NCBI GenBank assembly: GCA_038025085.1
Contig: CM076142.1
Coordinates: forward strand, 2,455,501 to 2,519,500
Source of the DNA: Tetragonia tetragonoides
Taxonomy: Eukaryota; Streptophyta; Magnoliopsida; Caryophyllales; Aizoaceae
DNA length: 64,000 bases
Direction of reading: 5' to 3'
Position numbers and translations under genes: made by a program
Part shown: positions 21,352-35,035 of the stretch, in pieces
Layout of the letters: the number at the start of each line of letters is the position of its first letter
Position numbering within the stretch: the stretch's first letter is position 1
The notes under the pieces: generated by a model
What the model was told of the DNA's origin: nothing
Seen by the model: the letters and a program-made list of their open reading frames with translations, nothing else
The model's database searches: none

Positions 21352-23284
21352 ATGTCGTACTCAAGAAGATCAAGGGAATCCCGCTCGCCATCCCCTTACG
21401 GGAGGTACAGCCGCTCTGTATCAAGGTCCTTGTCAAGATCATTGTCGAGGAGTCGATCAAGGTGCTGTTCTGTCTACTAGCTAGTAGCTGGTTGTTGTTT
21501 TGCCTGTACATTCATTTGTGTTTGGATATTTAGTAATGGAAGAAAAGAAGCTATATATGCTCATAGTATCTATTTTGTTTTTGTACATGTCAGGAGCCGC
21601 GAAAGCAGTGCAGAGAACCCTGGAAATAACTTGTATGTGACTGGGTTATCACCTCGTGTCACAAAGAGGGAGCTAGAGAAGCATTTTGCAAGTGAGGGAA
21701 AGGTGACTCTATATTCCTTGTTACTCCATATTCAGCTACAGTCTAGACTTGGATACATTGTGTGGTTAGTTAGGGATTGATTTGCTAACTGGAATGGGAG
21801 GTGTTGAATTCAGAGTTTGTCTTCGTTGTTAATTTATTAAACCTAATTTGAGTTGCTTGGCTTTGGTCAGGTAGTGGATATTCACCTCGTGACTGACCCA
21901 TGGACCAAAGAATCTCGGGGGTTTGGCTTTGTCACCATGTCCTGCCTTCGGGAAGCTGATCGTTGTGTCAAGTATCTAAATCGCTCTATACTTGAGGGCC
22001 GTGTTATCACGGTTGAGAAGGTATATTCTCGGTCTCTCCTTCCCTTTTACCTCCCTCTTCAAACCAGGTATCTTAATATAGTCAAACTTCGATATTATTC
22101 CACATTGTGTTACTTTCTTTTAGTATTTAGAACTTATTGATTGTATCAAGATGGACTCTATTTTTCATTGGCGTTCAAGATTGAAAACAGTTTGCTTCTT
22201 GTCGCCTGAAGTTTTTGTGGCAGCAGGTTTAGCTGTGTGTAGCAGCTCTTCTCCAAACTACAACATAACAATCAAAATCAATCACATCAAGCAATTCTCA
22301 GACTTAATATCAGAGGGTTGTATGCCCTGCATTTCTCTCTCTACTATTGTATTTAACCTTGTGCTATTTTGATTATTGCATTTTGTCTTTGACCATTGCT
22401 TCCCTAGCCTCTTAATTTACCTAAGAGCTCATTGATCTAAGGTCACAAATATTCTCCACTGTCTTCAAGCTCATATTATTGTTTTTGTTTATGTCAGGCT
22501 CGAAGGTCTAGAGGTCGTACGCCAACACCAGGACGCTACCTTGGGCTGAGGAGAGAGCGTTGTAAGATTCCTTCCTTTGCTAGACGATGTGTATTACTTG
22601 CCAGTTTCTTTTATGTCCTTTAATTGATTACCTTTGCTTGATTTCCTTGCAGCTGCTCGGCGTTGCTCGCCTACCTATTCCCCGCACAGCAGACGTTCCT
22701 CCCGCTATTCCTCTGACAGCGAGAGATCCGATTCCCCATACTCCGATCGAGAGAGGTCCTATTCACCATACTCCAGGAGGGATAGGTCATACTCACCCTA
22801 TTACAGGCGTCGAAGTCGCCGGTCGTGTTCGAGATCACTTTCTCCCTACTATAGTAGGTCACCAGTTAGGCGTTCACGCTATGATTATTCTCCGGATGGT
22901 AGGTACTACCGAAGGAGCCGATACCGCAGCTACTCCCCAGATGATAGGTACCATCGAAGGAGCCGATATCGCAGCTACTCCCGCAGTTGTTCACCAAGGG
23001 GTAGGAGCTATTCACGTAGTTACTCTCCCAGGCCAAGGAGAAATTCTAGGAGAAGTTATTCACGCAGTTTTTCTCCTAAAACGAGGAGAAGTTCGAAGAG
23101 AAGCTGTTCACCCAGGCCAAGAAGAAGCTCATGGAGAAGCTATTCTCGCAGGAGTGTCTCTTATTCCCCTAAGAAGAGTGGACGGTCTCGCTCTTCGAGG
23201 AGCTACTCCAGCGGTAGTGCTCCCTCCAGATCTAGGTCTGCTTCAAGATCTTCCAATTCAAGATCCGTTTCACCATCCGCTTGA
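21352..23284 (+). CDS. SR45a: SR45a-like serine/arginine-rich splicing regulator (RRM + RS)
   Basis: A nuclear RNA-binding protein of the SR45a/transformer-2-like group, which modulates pre-mRNA splicing, often under stress. Exons: 21352-21461, 21594-21702, 21871-22020, 22498-22561 and 22653-23284. All borders are GT-AG and phases match, giving 354 aa. The N-terminal RS segment (MSYSRRSRES..., 1-40) is followed by one RRM (about 48-123) with RNP2 LYVTGL (50-55) and RNP1 RGFGFVTM (89-96). A linker RGRTPTPGRYLGLR then leads into a long C-terminal RS domain rich in RSYSP-type repeats. The start was chosen because ATG sits directly on the acceptor and MSYSRR is the family N-terminus. The gene looks intact. 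The last intron is only 91 bp. It converges on the phosphorylase gene downstream. Confidence 0.92.
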
Positions 23285-23984
23285 GTAGCGGAATGTTCCT
23301 GATGCTGAATACTTATGTATTACATCACCTTTGCTAAAACTTGCCAGTCTGGTGTAATGTTTTTAGGCATTAGTTGGCTTTTGTTTCAGTGTACCATTAG
23401 GTAGTAGTTGGCACTGTGGTATTCATGTAGATGTATTAATGTTAACTTCTAGAAATGTGATGCTGTCCAGCATGTGGTCGAAACTCGAAAGTATGAAGAA
23501 CTCCTCTGACTGTTCTCATCTGAATATATATTCGCTTTGGTGTGTAATTGATTTTAAAATACCCATTGCTACATCAGGGTGATTGCAGCTTTTGAAGGGA
23601 GTGACCTGGAAGTTAAACATGGAAACACTGTGCTGCCTGTAACATTCAACTGGAAGAACATTTCTCAGTTTCGATCAGTATGCATGAACTAATGGTTTTC
23701 GCATCAAAAATGTCTTTAAGAGTAATGGCAATCATTTTGATGATGAATGAGTGACAGAGAAGCAATGAACTATTTGACAAGTACCAAGGCTTTCCATAGA
23801 TTATCTGAATGGAACTGAATCTATAACTTATGTCCATATATGATTTGCCAAGAAAAGGAGGAATATTGCTTTGTGCAATTATTGCAATGCACGGACAAAC
23901 TTAATACATGAAATCTATCTGCCAAGTTTGTTTTATGCGCAAGTTTTGATCTGCGGTGATGTAAGATATAGCCAATGGTCAAGT
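23285..23984. other. Short convergent 3' region shared by two genes
   Basis: 700 bp separate the SR45a stop from the phosphorylase stop, so both 3' UTRs and poly(A) sites must lie here. TGTAAT and AATATATA motifs occur near 23350 and 23523, but I cannot assign exact cleavage sites. No additional gene is seen. Confidence 0.6.
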
Positions 23985-26900
23985 TCATGGAACAGGGCAT
24001 TGTTCTATGTTCCAGATCTCCTTCGCATATTGCGCAATTGTCCGGTCGCTGCTGAATTTGCCACTCCCAGCAGTGCTCAATATGGACATCTTCAGCCATT
24101 TCTTTTTGTCCCTGCACAGAAGTTATAGTATATCAGCAATACAGAAGTACCTTAAACCTGGGTCTAATGTGGACTGTGGAGTGATAAAATGGCCTTTGGT
24201 ATCCTTCCTTGGCAAGAAGGCTGTTGTGTTGAATCATAATAGAATTGGCTCCAATGGGCAACTTGTCAGAAGGGAGGTGTGAGTTCACCAATGCCTTGGA
24301 AGTCCATGCAGGTAGGCAGTTCAGCAGTACAGGTATTTTACGCCTTAATTTTTTTTGTTTGACAGAACCATTTTGCAAACAACTGTGTCTCGAATACATG
24401 GAAATGTAACGGTTGGGACTACTCCTTTCTGGGAAGGTTCAAGTTCTTTGCTAACAAATATAAAAGAATCAGATTGTTTTATAAGCTTTGTGTATTAGAA
24501 GCGAAACGAAGTAGCAAACCATTCTTTATTAGAGAAAAGGAGCATGATTTAGACAAAAAATCAGTACTTCAGAGTTGAGGAATCTTACTGGTATGCCTCG
24601 TCAACTTTAGCTTGAGCATCCATATATCCCGGAAAGTCATGACCAACAAGGAAATAATCCCCACGGCCATAGCCAGAATTGCCTTCAAGAGATTCTAGAA
24701 GGGGGTTATAGTCGTAGCTTCCAAATGCGCCAGATCTTATAAATTGTTTAGCCTCTTCAAAACGGGGATCGGGTTTGAACTGCAAACACCAATAACACAA
24801 TCTTATGACAAAAGAAGCTAAAAACACTGTATACTTGTAACTTGAAAGATATAATAATGATTGTATGTTCCAATACAAGTTTAATAAAATCGAATGTTAC
24901 AAGATAAATGTTTTTGTGAGCAAATTGCAAATGAAATTTCACTTTTTTCTTTTGAATACTATATTCTGTTGGTCAGTTTTCCCACTACAGCATAATTCAA
25001 AAATAAAGCTGTGCATCCGTATAAGGCCAGAGTTGAAAATCTATCATTAACTGGGCAAATAAAGATTAACATGAGTCACGAAGTCTGAGTCCTTATGGCT
25101 ACGACATTTATTCACATAGCACTAAGAGAATGGAAATTCAAGAATGTTATAAATACCAGTCCATCTTCTCTTTCCTTGCGGAGCCGTGGTACTTCGTCTG
25201 CCGTAGCACCAAAGAGAAAGAAATTTTCCTCTCCAATTTCCTCCCTAATTTCAACGTTAGCTCCATCCAATGTTCCTATTATGAGGCATCCATTGAGGGC
25301 AAACTTCATGTTACTTGTTCCACTGGCCTCCATTCCAGCAGTGCTGATATGCTGTGATAGCTCACTTCCTGGGATAAGCATCTCCGCCACAGAGACATTG
25401 TAGTTGGGAACAAAAATAACCTGAAAGGTTTGTTAGTTAATGATTTAATTATTGAGTTTGGAACATCGTTGACATGGACATGCAGTGACTTATGACAAAG
25501 CTTAATCATAGAATTGCAAGCACTATAGGCTAAGCTCTATCAATTGCATGAGAGTCTGGCATTTCTAGAACAAGGAAAGTATGCAACTGTGAAACAGGTC
25601 AGAAGGTACCACAGGTTCACAGCAGCTACAAACACAATGTTCATATATCAATTTTACAAAAAACAAAGGTGGAATATTCAAGCTGCTCTTTACCTTAAGA
25701 TAATTGTTGACCTCTGGATCAGTGTTGACAACAGCACCCACATCATTTACCAATTTGACTATTCTTTTGGCATTTGTATATGTTGCAAACGCCTTTCCAC
25801 CAATCATGATGGTCCTCGGGGTTGTTTTACTCCACTCCTCAGGACTCATCTCCTGCCAAGTGCCAGTGATAACTTAAAGCATCATTTAAATAGCATATCC
25901 AGAAATAAAAAATGCATGCTAGAATCATGATAAGGTTTAACATTAGGGGGGGGGGGGGGTGTATGGTTTGTTTTGGTCTAGTGTGGTATCTTATCAATCT
26001 CTTTCTCAAAGTTGGCAAAATTGATCAAGAGCTAAACTTACAAGAGCAATGATCCTCAACTATGCAAGGAGAAAAGATGAGAAACACACGTACCTTTAAC
26101 TTCTTGTACCTGTATACTGCACCCAGGATATTTAAAAGCTGTCTTTTGTATTCGTGAATTCGCTTGACCTGTATGTCAAAAAGACTATTTGGATCTATGT
26201 TCACACCCGTCACTTGAAGTATATATTGTGCCAAACGCTGCTTGTTTGCCATTTTGGCTGAAGCCCACTCATTTTGAAGGCCCTCGTCGTCAGCAAACTA
26301 TTGGGAAAAAATATTTTCAGCATCAAAAAATTAAAGACAGAGGTGGTACAAGCACATCAATCTTGACCAGAACTTACTTTGCGTAGATTAACTAGAAGAT
26401 CAAGATTGGTCGCCCATTCATCTGTCTTCAACCACTTAGTGATTATATTACTGATCTCAGGACTGCAAAAACGGAGCCACCGGCGTGGAGTTATACCATT
26501 TGTCTTATTCTGGAATTTGGTAGGCCATATAGAGACATAGTCTGCAAATAACTCTGATGTTAAGATGTCACTGTGCAACTGTGCAACACCATTTACCTGC
26601 AGTTTGAAATGCAGGAGCAAATGAGTCTTTTGGTTTGGAATTTGGATCCATCAGAAAGCATTACATCTAGATTCTGTTGGAATGTACTGCTTACCGTATG
26701 AGCAGACACCACACATAAGTTTGCCATGCCTACTACTGGTTTTTGAGGATTGCTATCCAAGAGGCGCATAGAATCAACCTTGTCCTCAAGATCAGGTCGT
26801 GTTGCACGTATCATCTCCACAAACTACAGGAAATTTGTTCAATCCAGTTGAAGGAAAGAGCACAATTAAAATTTACAAGGCCACTCTCAAATGAATATTT

Positions 26901-29900
26901 GACCACCAGTCTGGAACTCAGTCATTGACTTCTTCCTATGCTTAATTTTTCCAGATCATTAAATGACAGACATTTTCCTGGTCTTCACGTTATTTGAATA
27001 TAAACTGATAAAAGTGAACAAATTTAATTTTAAGCTAATTACTATATAAAAGCATCAACATGCAGTTTGCATATGCAAACCTTCAATGTTCGGAGAACAA
27101 AGAATGAGCTTATATTTTGTGATGTAGCTACTATTACAGAAGAGGAGAAACGGACTCACCCGCTTGTCAATTTCAGATATGATCTCCATATGACGTGGGA
27201 GAAGTTTCCACATTACAGATTGAGACCACTTCTCCAGAGCTTCAGGAAGCACAGTATGGTTTGTGTATGCAACGGTTCTATTCAGTTATTTTCACTGTTA
27301 GCCAAGGAACAGCGCCGTATATGTAAAAGTAATAGTACAAGAAAAGAAAAATATGTAACTCACCTGGTTGTGACATCCCAAGCTTCATCCCACCCAAGCC
27401 CCTCATCATCCATAAGCAAACGCATAAGCTCAGGAATTGCAAGAGTGGGATGTGTATCATTAAGCTGAACAGCAACTTTGCTGGGAAACTCAGACCACTG
27501 CAATGGGCCCTTTCCCTGGTTCCTCTCTTTAAATCTGGAAATGATGTCCTGTGATTCATGATATGTGAGAGGTTGTTTGACCACAGGACCAAACTATGTA
27601 GAACATGATGTATATCATATGCACACCACAGCTTAGCCTCCAAAGCAAACAGTGAAAATTCTGACGATATGCACTAATTAAATGTAACTTATGCAGTCTC
27701 ACTTCTTGGAATGAGAGAAGCCATGATTCTGGATTTGTCTATTTCTGTAAAACTAAGCATCACATAGGGCCTCCAGTCTTCTGGATTCCAAAATGAACCA
27801 GAACTACCTATATCTCACTCTAGAGCCAGTTTGAAATGACATTAGATTATTAGAATTCAACTTAGTCTATACTTCTTACATAAAGCGTTGCAGCTTTTAA
27901 CTTCACAGGGCATCTTGTTGCACAACAATCTTCTCTACCAGACTCAGAACACAGCTATAGGCCATATTAATTTAGTAACACGTTTTTTCTGCAGTATACA
28001 ACCAGATGAATTTTAACTTCACAATCTAGTTATTATCTCCTATCTTTGAAAGGTTCTTTCTAATCCTTGAAAATGCTCAAAGCTGTGCTAACACACGAAT
28101 TGTCTGCAGTCCAATCTCATTATCACAAAAAGCATTACAGTCACAATGGGAAAAAAAGCGAAGCATGACAAACTTAAGGTAAGTTAGTATCGAATATTTT
28201 CCCAGTATCTGTGCTATTTTCACAAAAAGTGGAACAGTACATCTTACTGAAAAAGACACAAGGATAAAGAAATTTGCATCAAGTGACAAGGGAGAGAGGG
28301 GTAACCTGAAGCGATGCACTGCACAGAAAATATTGCTGCTTCAGACGCAACAACTTTCCGCTTTCTTTTGCATCTCCTGGATAAAGAACAGCGCATATCT
28401 AGAAATGGACAAAACAAACAATTGGAGCTTTAAACATGGAGTAAATCTGCAGCAGAACGAAAAGCCTTGTGAAAGGTTATCATGCAGCTTACCTGCTGAG
28501 CCGTGAAATGAAGTTGTAGAGCAGATTCATATTCCCCATCATTAAATTGGAATAGGTTTACGTCCCCAGCACAAGCTTTTGCTTCCCAAAGACGAAGACT
28601 GATAGTGTTCTTGGTCTTGAATCCTGGGATGGGCACATCATATGCAAGAGCTTGAATGACCTCACCATCAACCCATTTACGACTGAAATACACAATAGAG
28701 AGTATCATGTACAAGGACCTTGGGGATGATACAAGAACATTCTGAGTAGCAAGTGATTGGGAAATACCATCAAGTTTGAACCTTTGATACAAAAATGGAG
28801 CTCTTAAAATATTTGTGCTGATAGCTGCCTTTCTTGAAACTTCCTAACCCGGATCGGCAAACTAGTAATATTCTATTTTAAACAATAAAAAATGGAGTGT
28901 GCCAGTGAGACTTACGATCCATCAGGACTGACTTCAACCTGGCCAAAAAATCTGACAGGAAATACAACATCATGCCTGACAATCTCCCAAGGACTGAACT
29001 TCTGCATAATTTCAAAACACACCATGCAAGTTATGTGACCCCTTACATAGTTTCATGATGCATAGAAGAGCATTGGTTGAGCTCAAACCTCAAGATAATC
29101 TTCAGCAAACTCTTCTTGGCCCTGTTTGGTAATTAGCTGCTTGAAGAGGCCGTATCTATATCTCAGTCCATATCCCCATGCAGGAAGGTTCAATGTAGCC
29201 ATGGAATCCAAAAAGCAGGAAGCAAGTCTCCCTAGGCCCCCGTTTCCTAGTGCTGCATCTTTTTCCTAATTAAAGTAGGCCACCAGCTCAGCATGGCAAT
29301 TGAAACGCATATTGAGTTTACAAAAGAAGACCATAAAGAGTTCAGAGTAACACCGATGATGGAAATTTCCAGAACTTGGTAATCTATGTTACAAAGTATA
29401 GCTTTAAAAGTAAATAGAATAAGCAAGCAGCTATACTATATGAAGAGATATACATATGCATAACAGTGATAACACCACTAAACTGGGACATTTGTTTACA
29501 TGTAATTAATCCTTCCAAGAGTCTCATCTACTATTACCTGCTCAACAATGTCCTCAAGCTGATGGCCAAGTTTATTCAGAGCATCAGCATAAGCATCTTG
29601 GATGTTCAAGTTGCCAATGGCATTTGTTAAAGCTCGTCCTTGCAAATACTCCATAGATAAGTAGTATGTTTGCTTTGGATTAGCCTTGTGAAAGTGAACA
29701 TAGGTCTCATTCCATTGCTGCAGACATTGATTCAAACAAATTATCATCAGTTAATCACGTGTAAGGCTATGAGCGTTCTCCCGAAAATGCCTAACAGTAA
29801 CTTTCTCTTCCCTTCCCCCTACCCCCTACCGTCAAAGAAACTATGGCCTCTTCCAATTTAATCCTGTAATCCAAGAGATATCATATATTTAACTATTTAA

Positions 29901-30222
29901 GAGCAATATCTAATCCTGATAGCTAACCGTAAATGTATGGAGCAAAAGCATCATCAACTAAATATAATTTTCCGACCACTGAAATGGTAACATGATACTA
30001 TAGAATCGGTACCTTAATTAGACGATCACGAACACTCTCAGCAGTGGCATAGAACGCCTGCTCGGGCTCGAACTTAATGGGGGAGAAATGAGGGCTAAAT
30101 TGGGCATGGTAGTTGATGTTTGATGCAATTTCAGTTGGTTCCTCAGACAGCGGATGTGCCTCAGCTGGAATCTTGGAAGGAATTTCATACTTTGACTCAC
30201 CATTTGCCTTCTCAGTCCCCAT
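23985..30222 (-). CDS. PHS2: Cytosolic alpha-1,4-glucan phosphorylase (H type), 15 exons
   Basis: It phosphorolyses alpha-glucans to glucose-1-phosphate in the cytosol, acting on heteroglycans made from maltose after starch breakdown. Exons (5' to 3'): 30013-30222, 29538-29717, 29089-29265, 28916-29001, 28493-28682, 28306-28398, 27364-27548, 27160-27277, 26695-26823, 26378-26596, 26094-26297, 25694-25852, 25157-25420, 24589-24779, 23985-24111. They join in phase with GT-AG borders to 2532 bp, 843 aa, the usual length of the cytosolic isozyme. The PLP-lysine motif [11 protein letters not shown] gives K689. [20 protein letters not shown] and [17 protein letters not shown] are family blocks. There is no transit peptide and none of the roughly 80-residue insertion typical of plastid PHS1, hence the cytosolic call. 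The C-terminal exon ([12 protein letters not shown]) is a separate small exon beyond a 477-bp intron. The gene is intact. Confidence 0.95.
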
Positions 30223-30790
30223 TTTTGCAGCACTTCAGTTTGCAAGTTCCTCTATATAACAAATTGATCAACAAAACCTTCAATTAAACCTCAAATAACC
30301 CCAAAACATTCAAAAGAGCAACAATAATCCTTCACTTTCATCAACATTCTGAGACAATTGTTTTCTAATTTCTGATTTTCCTCAACCACAAACAAATCAT
30401 ACAAATGACTGAATTACTACAAGACTAATACTATCAAGACAATTATCAACAAAAAATCAATGTATAACAGAATTTTGCAGAAATCAAAATGCGCTAAGCA
30501 GAGATAAGTAATTTACCTGTTATGAAGTGAAGCAGCGCTGAAAAATTTCAGAGCGTGATATAAAACCTAAACTAAAGGAAGCAAAGTTACTATGCAAAGA
30601 TATTTTGGAGAGAGAGAGAGCAAAGATGAAAATGAAAGGAGAGAGAAAACGGACAAACACAAAAAGAGAGGTAGAGAGAGAAGGAGAGATGCTTTTCTCT
30701 CTCCTCACAACGATGGCGAAGCTTTATCGTCTGCGTCTGACGAGAATTGATGGGAGAGAGAGAGAGAGTAGTGAGAGAGTGACAGTGTGA
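30223..30790 (-). promoter_or_regulatory. Phosphorylase 5' UTR with an intron and a CT-rich leader
   Basis: On the minus strand a donor (CAG|GTAAATT, about 30517) and an acceptor (ATATAG near 30254) bracket a probable 5' UTR intron just upstream of the ATG. Above it the leader is dense in CT/GA repeats (30605-30625, 30670-30690, 30753-30775). The transcription start is not identified. Confidence 0.5.
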
Positions 30791-30799
30791 GAATGAAGT

Positions 30800-31969
30800 A
30801 AACGAACGGCAGACATTGGAAATTGTTGATTTTGATTTTATTTTTATTTTGAAAATAATATGATATGATATCTTTTAGGGGGTGGACACGTGGTTACCGC
30901 TAAATTGGCGCGCTTCACGATATTTAACCCCTGTAGGCTGTAGAAGAGAGGAAGGGGGATCCCCAGGAAAAAGAGGGCAATGGTTTTCAATTCTTCGTCT
31001 TCTTCCTTCAACTTGGGAGGTGGTGGGGTTGATTTTGGAGGTGAATGGGGATATTCTCACTCAACTTTTTTTTTTTTAATGGAAAGAGAGATAATTTCAT
31101 TAATTAGTTAAATTATAAATGTCCAAAAATACAAAGTCATCCACGATACTAGGTTCCTCCCCTATCTAAATTCTATCAGAAAAATTAAAGGGTTGTAACT
31201 TAGCAAGGTGATGAGCCCACCTAATTACCCGCCCTAAGTACATGTGACCAATTACAACTTTTAGGCTATACTCAAACATTATTATTCACATTGTCAACTA
31301 TTCCCTTTTGTATTGAATATTCCAAAAAAAAGAAGAAGTTAAAGAAATAAATTGAGAGCTAGTAATTAGGACGCCATAACATGAAAGTTTAATGGTTTTT
31401 AGTTTGAAAAAAACATCAACTAATAGATTTGTCATACACTATCGTATGATGTGTCAAAATTTTATTGGTTAAAACAAATGAAACTAAAAATAAAATAAAA
31501 AATAAATTCATTGTCGAATGAAGTTATTATAAAACAAAGATATGGTTAGCTGAAAATTCATCTAACCTTTTTTTTATGAATAATTATTGATTTTTAACCA
31601 TCCACTAACCATATCAATATGGCGATGTCCAAACAAACACCTAAAATTAGAACTAAATTGAATTTACTGAATACTTAAAAATGGGAATAGGGCCTAGGGA
31701 AGTCCACTTCACAACTTATACCACTAGCATATGCACTTTTAGGCAGTAGTCAGATCCAATAAAACTTTTCCCAAGATTTTTTGTGTCAGAAAAGCTAAAA
31801 GAAATACACATCGAGATTTGAGGTTGATAAACTATGAAAAGCTAGGTGGTTCTCTCTTCTCTGCAATGACCCTCGCCCATTAACTCCATAACTATGAACA
31901 AAAGGTCTATTTCCAATCCCATGTCCACCCAAGTTTATCTAACCCAAAGTTGTCCAGAGACGCGACGAC
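30800..31969. other. Intergenic, no gene seen
   Basis: AT-rich, with a T-run at 31069-31078 followed by a purine-rich stretch. No frame shows conserved domain sequence. 31080-31270 looks like repeat debris, but I cannot classify it. Confidence 0.5.
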
Positions 31970-32944
31970 ATTATCAATCTTTGCTGTCTAATCCCTCTGT
32001 CCTTCTACCGAACCTTCTTGTGTGTAGCTAGTCAGGATGAACCACTCTAGGTACTGGATTCGTAAAGTAAAAGGCTGAACTCACTTAAGAAAATACAAGA
32101 GAACGACTTTAATTCCCATCCACAAGAATTCATTAGCACCTTTTGCGTTGCAGCAGAAATGGTGATCTTCTGAATGGCTGAACTCAGTCGTTGCTTGTTA
32201 TAAGACCAATCACTGATGGATCTCATACAGACATCTAATGCGCCACTTCCTCACAGTCACATTGTGTTCTTTGGCAGGTAACAATAACTGGAAATGTGAT
32301 TTTATCAAGTAACAATACCACTTTCAGTCTCGAATATCGCAACAGGAATGGCTCTCACCTACTGGTGTTCCCTATCAATACACAATACGAATTCATTAAG
32401 CTTATAAGCTACAAGTCAAAAAAGCAACTAGGAAAACCAAAATGGAGCAGATATGGCTGATATTAGCGCATCTATATCAGTTTTTAAGCTTGATGATCAA
32501 CGAACCCACCCCAATGCGTAAACAAAGTCACTTTGGTCATGCTAACTAGTGAAGAACAAGTTGAGAAACTCCTTTAGGACCCTTAGAAGCTGCTTTTGTA
32601 TGAACAATGAGGCAATGAGCTCCATATGGGACTCCTCATAGTCAAAGATCAGTCAGAATATATACATCTGACTGAATGCATAATGCGAACAATAGCTGAC
32701 AGTATTCAAAAGTAAGAAAAATTGAAAACACCTGAAAGTATTTTCCTTTAGCCTACACTGTTGCCCTGATTGAATGAATGGCCAATGATGAATTGATGAT
32801 ATACCTTTTCTTTGCCATGTTTGTTTCTCCACGCCAAACCCATTCAAGTTTCATAAGACAGGGTTTGGCAGGTTGATTGAAAATTCACAAGCTGTGCAAT
32901 AACAATTGACAGAGGTTGGAAATAAAAGCAGACTTTCAGAAAGG

Positions 32945-33180
32945 TAGTAAGGTGGAGTGTGATGAGGGTAATGATTAAGGGGGCTAATGGAGAAAATGAA
33001 GGAAAATGGGGGAATACCATTACCCTAGGGGGAGGTGGGTTTCTATTATCCCCCAAATAGGGGTAATCATTACCCTCCTCACAAAATCTAACCCCCACAA
33101 CCTCACATACCTCCCATTTTAGCCTATAAATTCATTCCATTACCCCCTTCATCATTACCCCCAACCAAACGGCCCCTAAA
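32945..33180. mobile_element. Probable non-autonomous DNA transposon remnant inside the Pol epsilon pseudogene
   Basis: The right edge reads TTTGGTTGGGGGTAATGATG on the minus strand after GGGGCCG, a terminus style common in plant MITEs. The left part carries the related GATGAGGGTAATGATTAAGG in the opposite sense. Repeated GGGTAATG/CATTACCC blocks fill the interval. Exact ends and target duplication were not resolved. Confidence 0.4.
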
Positions 33181-34954
33181 AGAATACATCAGGAAATTTG
33201 AGGAAGAAACTTCCTTTCGTATGACATAACCATAGAAGGAAATGAAAATACGCGTGTGAGCAAGCTGCAATGGATCATAGAGAACAACCATATCCCACAA
33301 ACATGGCATTGATCAAAGCAAATTGGCAGGCAGAGAGAAATCTGCATAATAAAACTACCTCATACTTGAGTTTTATTAGAAAAATAGTTCAAGTAGGAGC
33401 AAGTTGGTCTAGTAATTATAGGAGGCGCTTATCAAACCTGGGCTTCCTGGATTTTAATGGAATATCCACTTGCTTTTGCAATCAGCCAACTTTGCCTTCC
33501 AGACTTTCGTCATACCTTCTATCATGAAAGCTGACATACACTACAAAACTAAGACAATTACATACATTAACCTCAATTTTGAAGCCAAGAAAATGCAAAG
33601 CACCAAGTTTCACATACACTAAAGGTCGGTAGTGCCACTTATACTACAAGACTAGCCCTGCTAATGGTATCATTGGTATGTAGACCAGGAGTCTGGAAGA
33701 AAATTGCATACAGCTCCGTACTCCCTTTCAAAGTAAAACAAACAACAAGCAACAAATTAATGATGCGTACCTATGAACAGTTGCCACATAAAATGAATTT
33801 TCCCTCATGCAGAGTCTTGCTTCACAGAGCTCAGTTGCTGGCCTGTCAAGGACCCGCTTGTATGCCTGCAGACAGAAGAGACACATTTTTGCAACTTCGT
33901 TAAAAAAAAATCACCTTAAAAAAAGAAAAAGAGTAAAAATAAATTATTAAGTTAAATTTGACAGCTTGGTAGTATTGAAATACCTTCTCACAGTACTTTC
34001 GAAGAAATTCCTTTAGCTTTGACTGTTGCTCTGCCTTTGGGAGCACAAGAAACGATTTAGATGATTGCCCATCAGTGCTATCAAGTATCAACTACCTAAG
34101 AGGCTCAGACTCGGTTTGCCTCTTCAAATGGGGACAGTCACTGATATGGTTCAAAAGAAATAAAGAAAGATAAGTGTTTGCTACTAGCCAGGATGGTTCC
34201 CAATAAATGGAAAAATGATGAATTGATGATATACCTTTTCTTTTCCATGTATGTTTCTCCATGCCAAACCCCTTCAAGTTTCCAAAGACAAGTTTTGCCA
34301 GGTCGATCAATATCACAGGCAGTGCAATCCTTATCTGTGACGATTAATGGGGTCTGGAAACAAAACCAGACTTCAGAAAACACAAATGCATATATAGAAA
34401 ACAAGGAATACAAGATTAGCAGAATGTAAGAAAGGACTGATAGAAAGAAGGTTTCAACACAAAAGGATATGCACATAAGAGTGGCCAAAAATATCCTAAA
34501 TAGGTAGGTAAGAATTTGAAAAACGAAAAATTACACGTCACAATGTTGAGGTTCTTTACCTTAGACAAAATATATACACACAGAGCTGATTGGCATTCAC
34601 AAACGGTATATGAGAACATTTACTGGAACTTATGGTATTAACTATGAACGCATGTAATAAGTTTGTCTAGCCACCCCACCCACCGACCCACAGACCCAAC
34701 CCCCCACCCCTCCCAAAACAAAACAAAAGGTTTGTCTAGAGGAGATACTACCAAGTACAAACTCTATTGAAGCGGTCTAACATAGCAATAACAATAAGAA
34801 AGACATAAAGCTAACCACACAATGACACAGATAGTAAAGTATATTTCAAGAAATTCAGCATGTATCCTGGTTGCTTTCTCTACTGTAGGCCATGTCCACT
34901 CAGACAACATCAGATGTAAATTAATTGAATCTAAAAATCTCTCTGGATTTGCAG

Positions 34955-35035
34955 CTTGCTTTCTTACGAGATGAGCCTACACGTGAAGAATGTTCCCTCA
35001 TTTATCATTTGGATGTGGTTGCTATGTATCCACAG
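34955..35035 (+). pseudogene. Inverted Pol epsilon exon (LIYHLDVVAMYP)
   Basis: The only Pol epsilon exon of this locus on the plus strand. It follows a clean acceptor (TTTGCAG) and encodes LAFLRDEPTREECSLIYHLD then VVAMYPQ, up to a donor-like GTCGGT. It corresponds to the minus-strand exon at 37175-37280 (polymerase motif A region), so it marks an internal inversion within the second repeat unit. The inversion breakpoint is near 35036, where minus-strand exon sequence resumes. Confidence 0.75.

Noticed and set aside
22587..23288. 233-codon ORF overlapping the SR45a last exon
   Set aside because: It is the alternative frame of the RS-repeat exon; the RS frame joins correctly to the RRM exons and this one does not.
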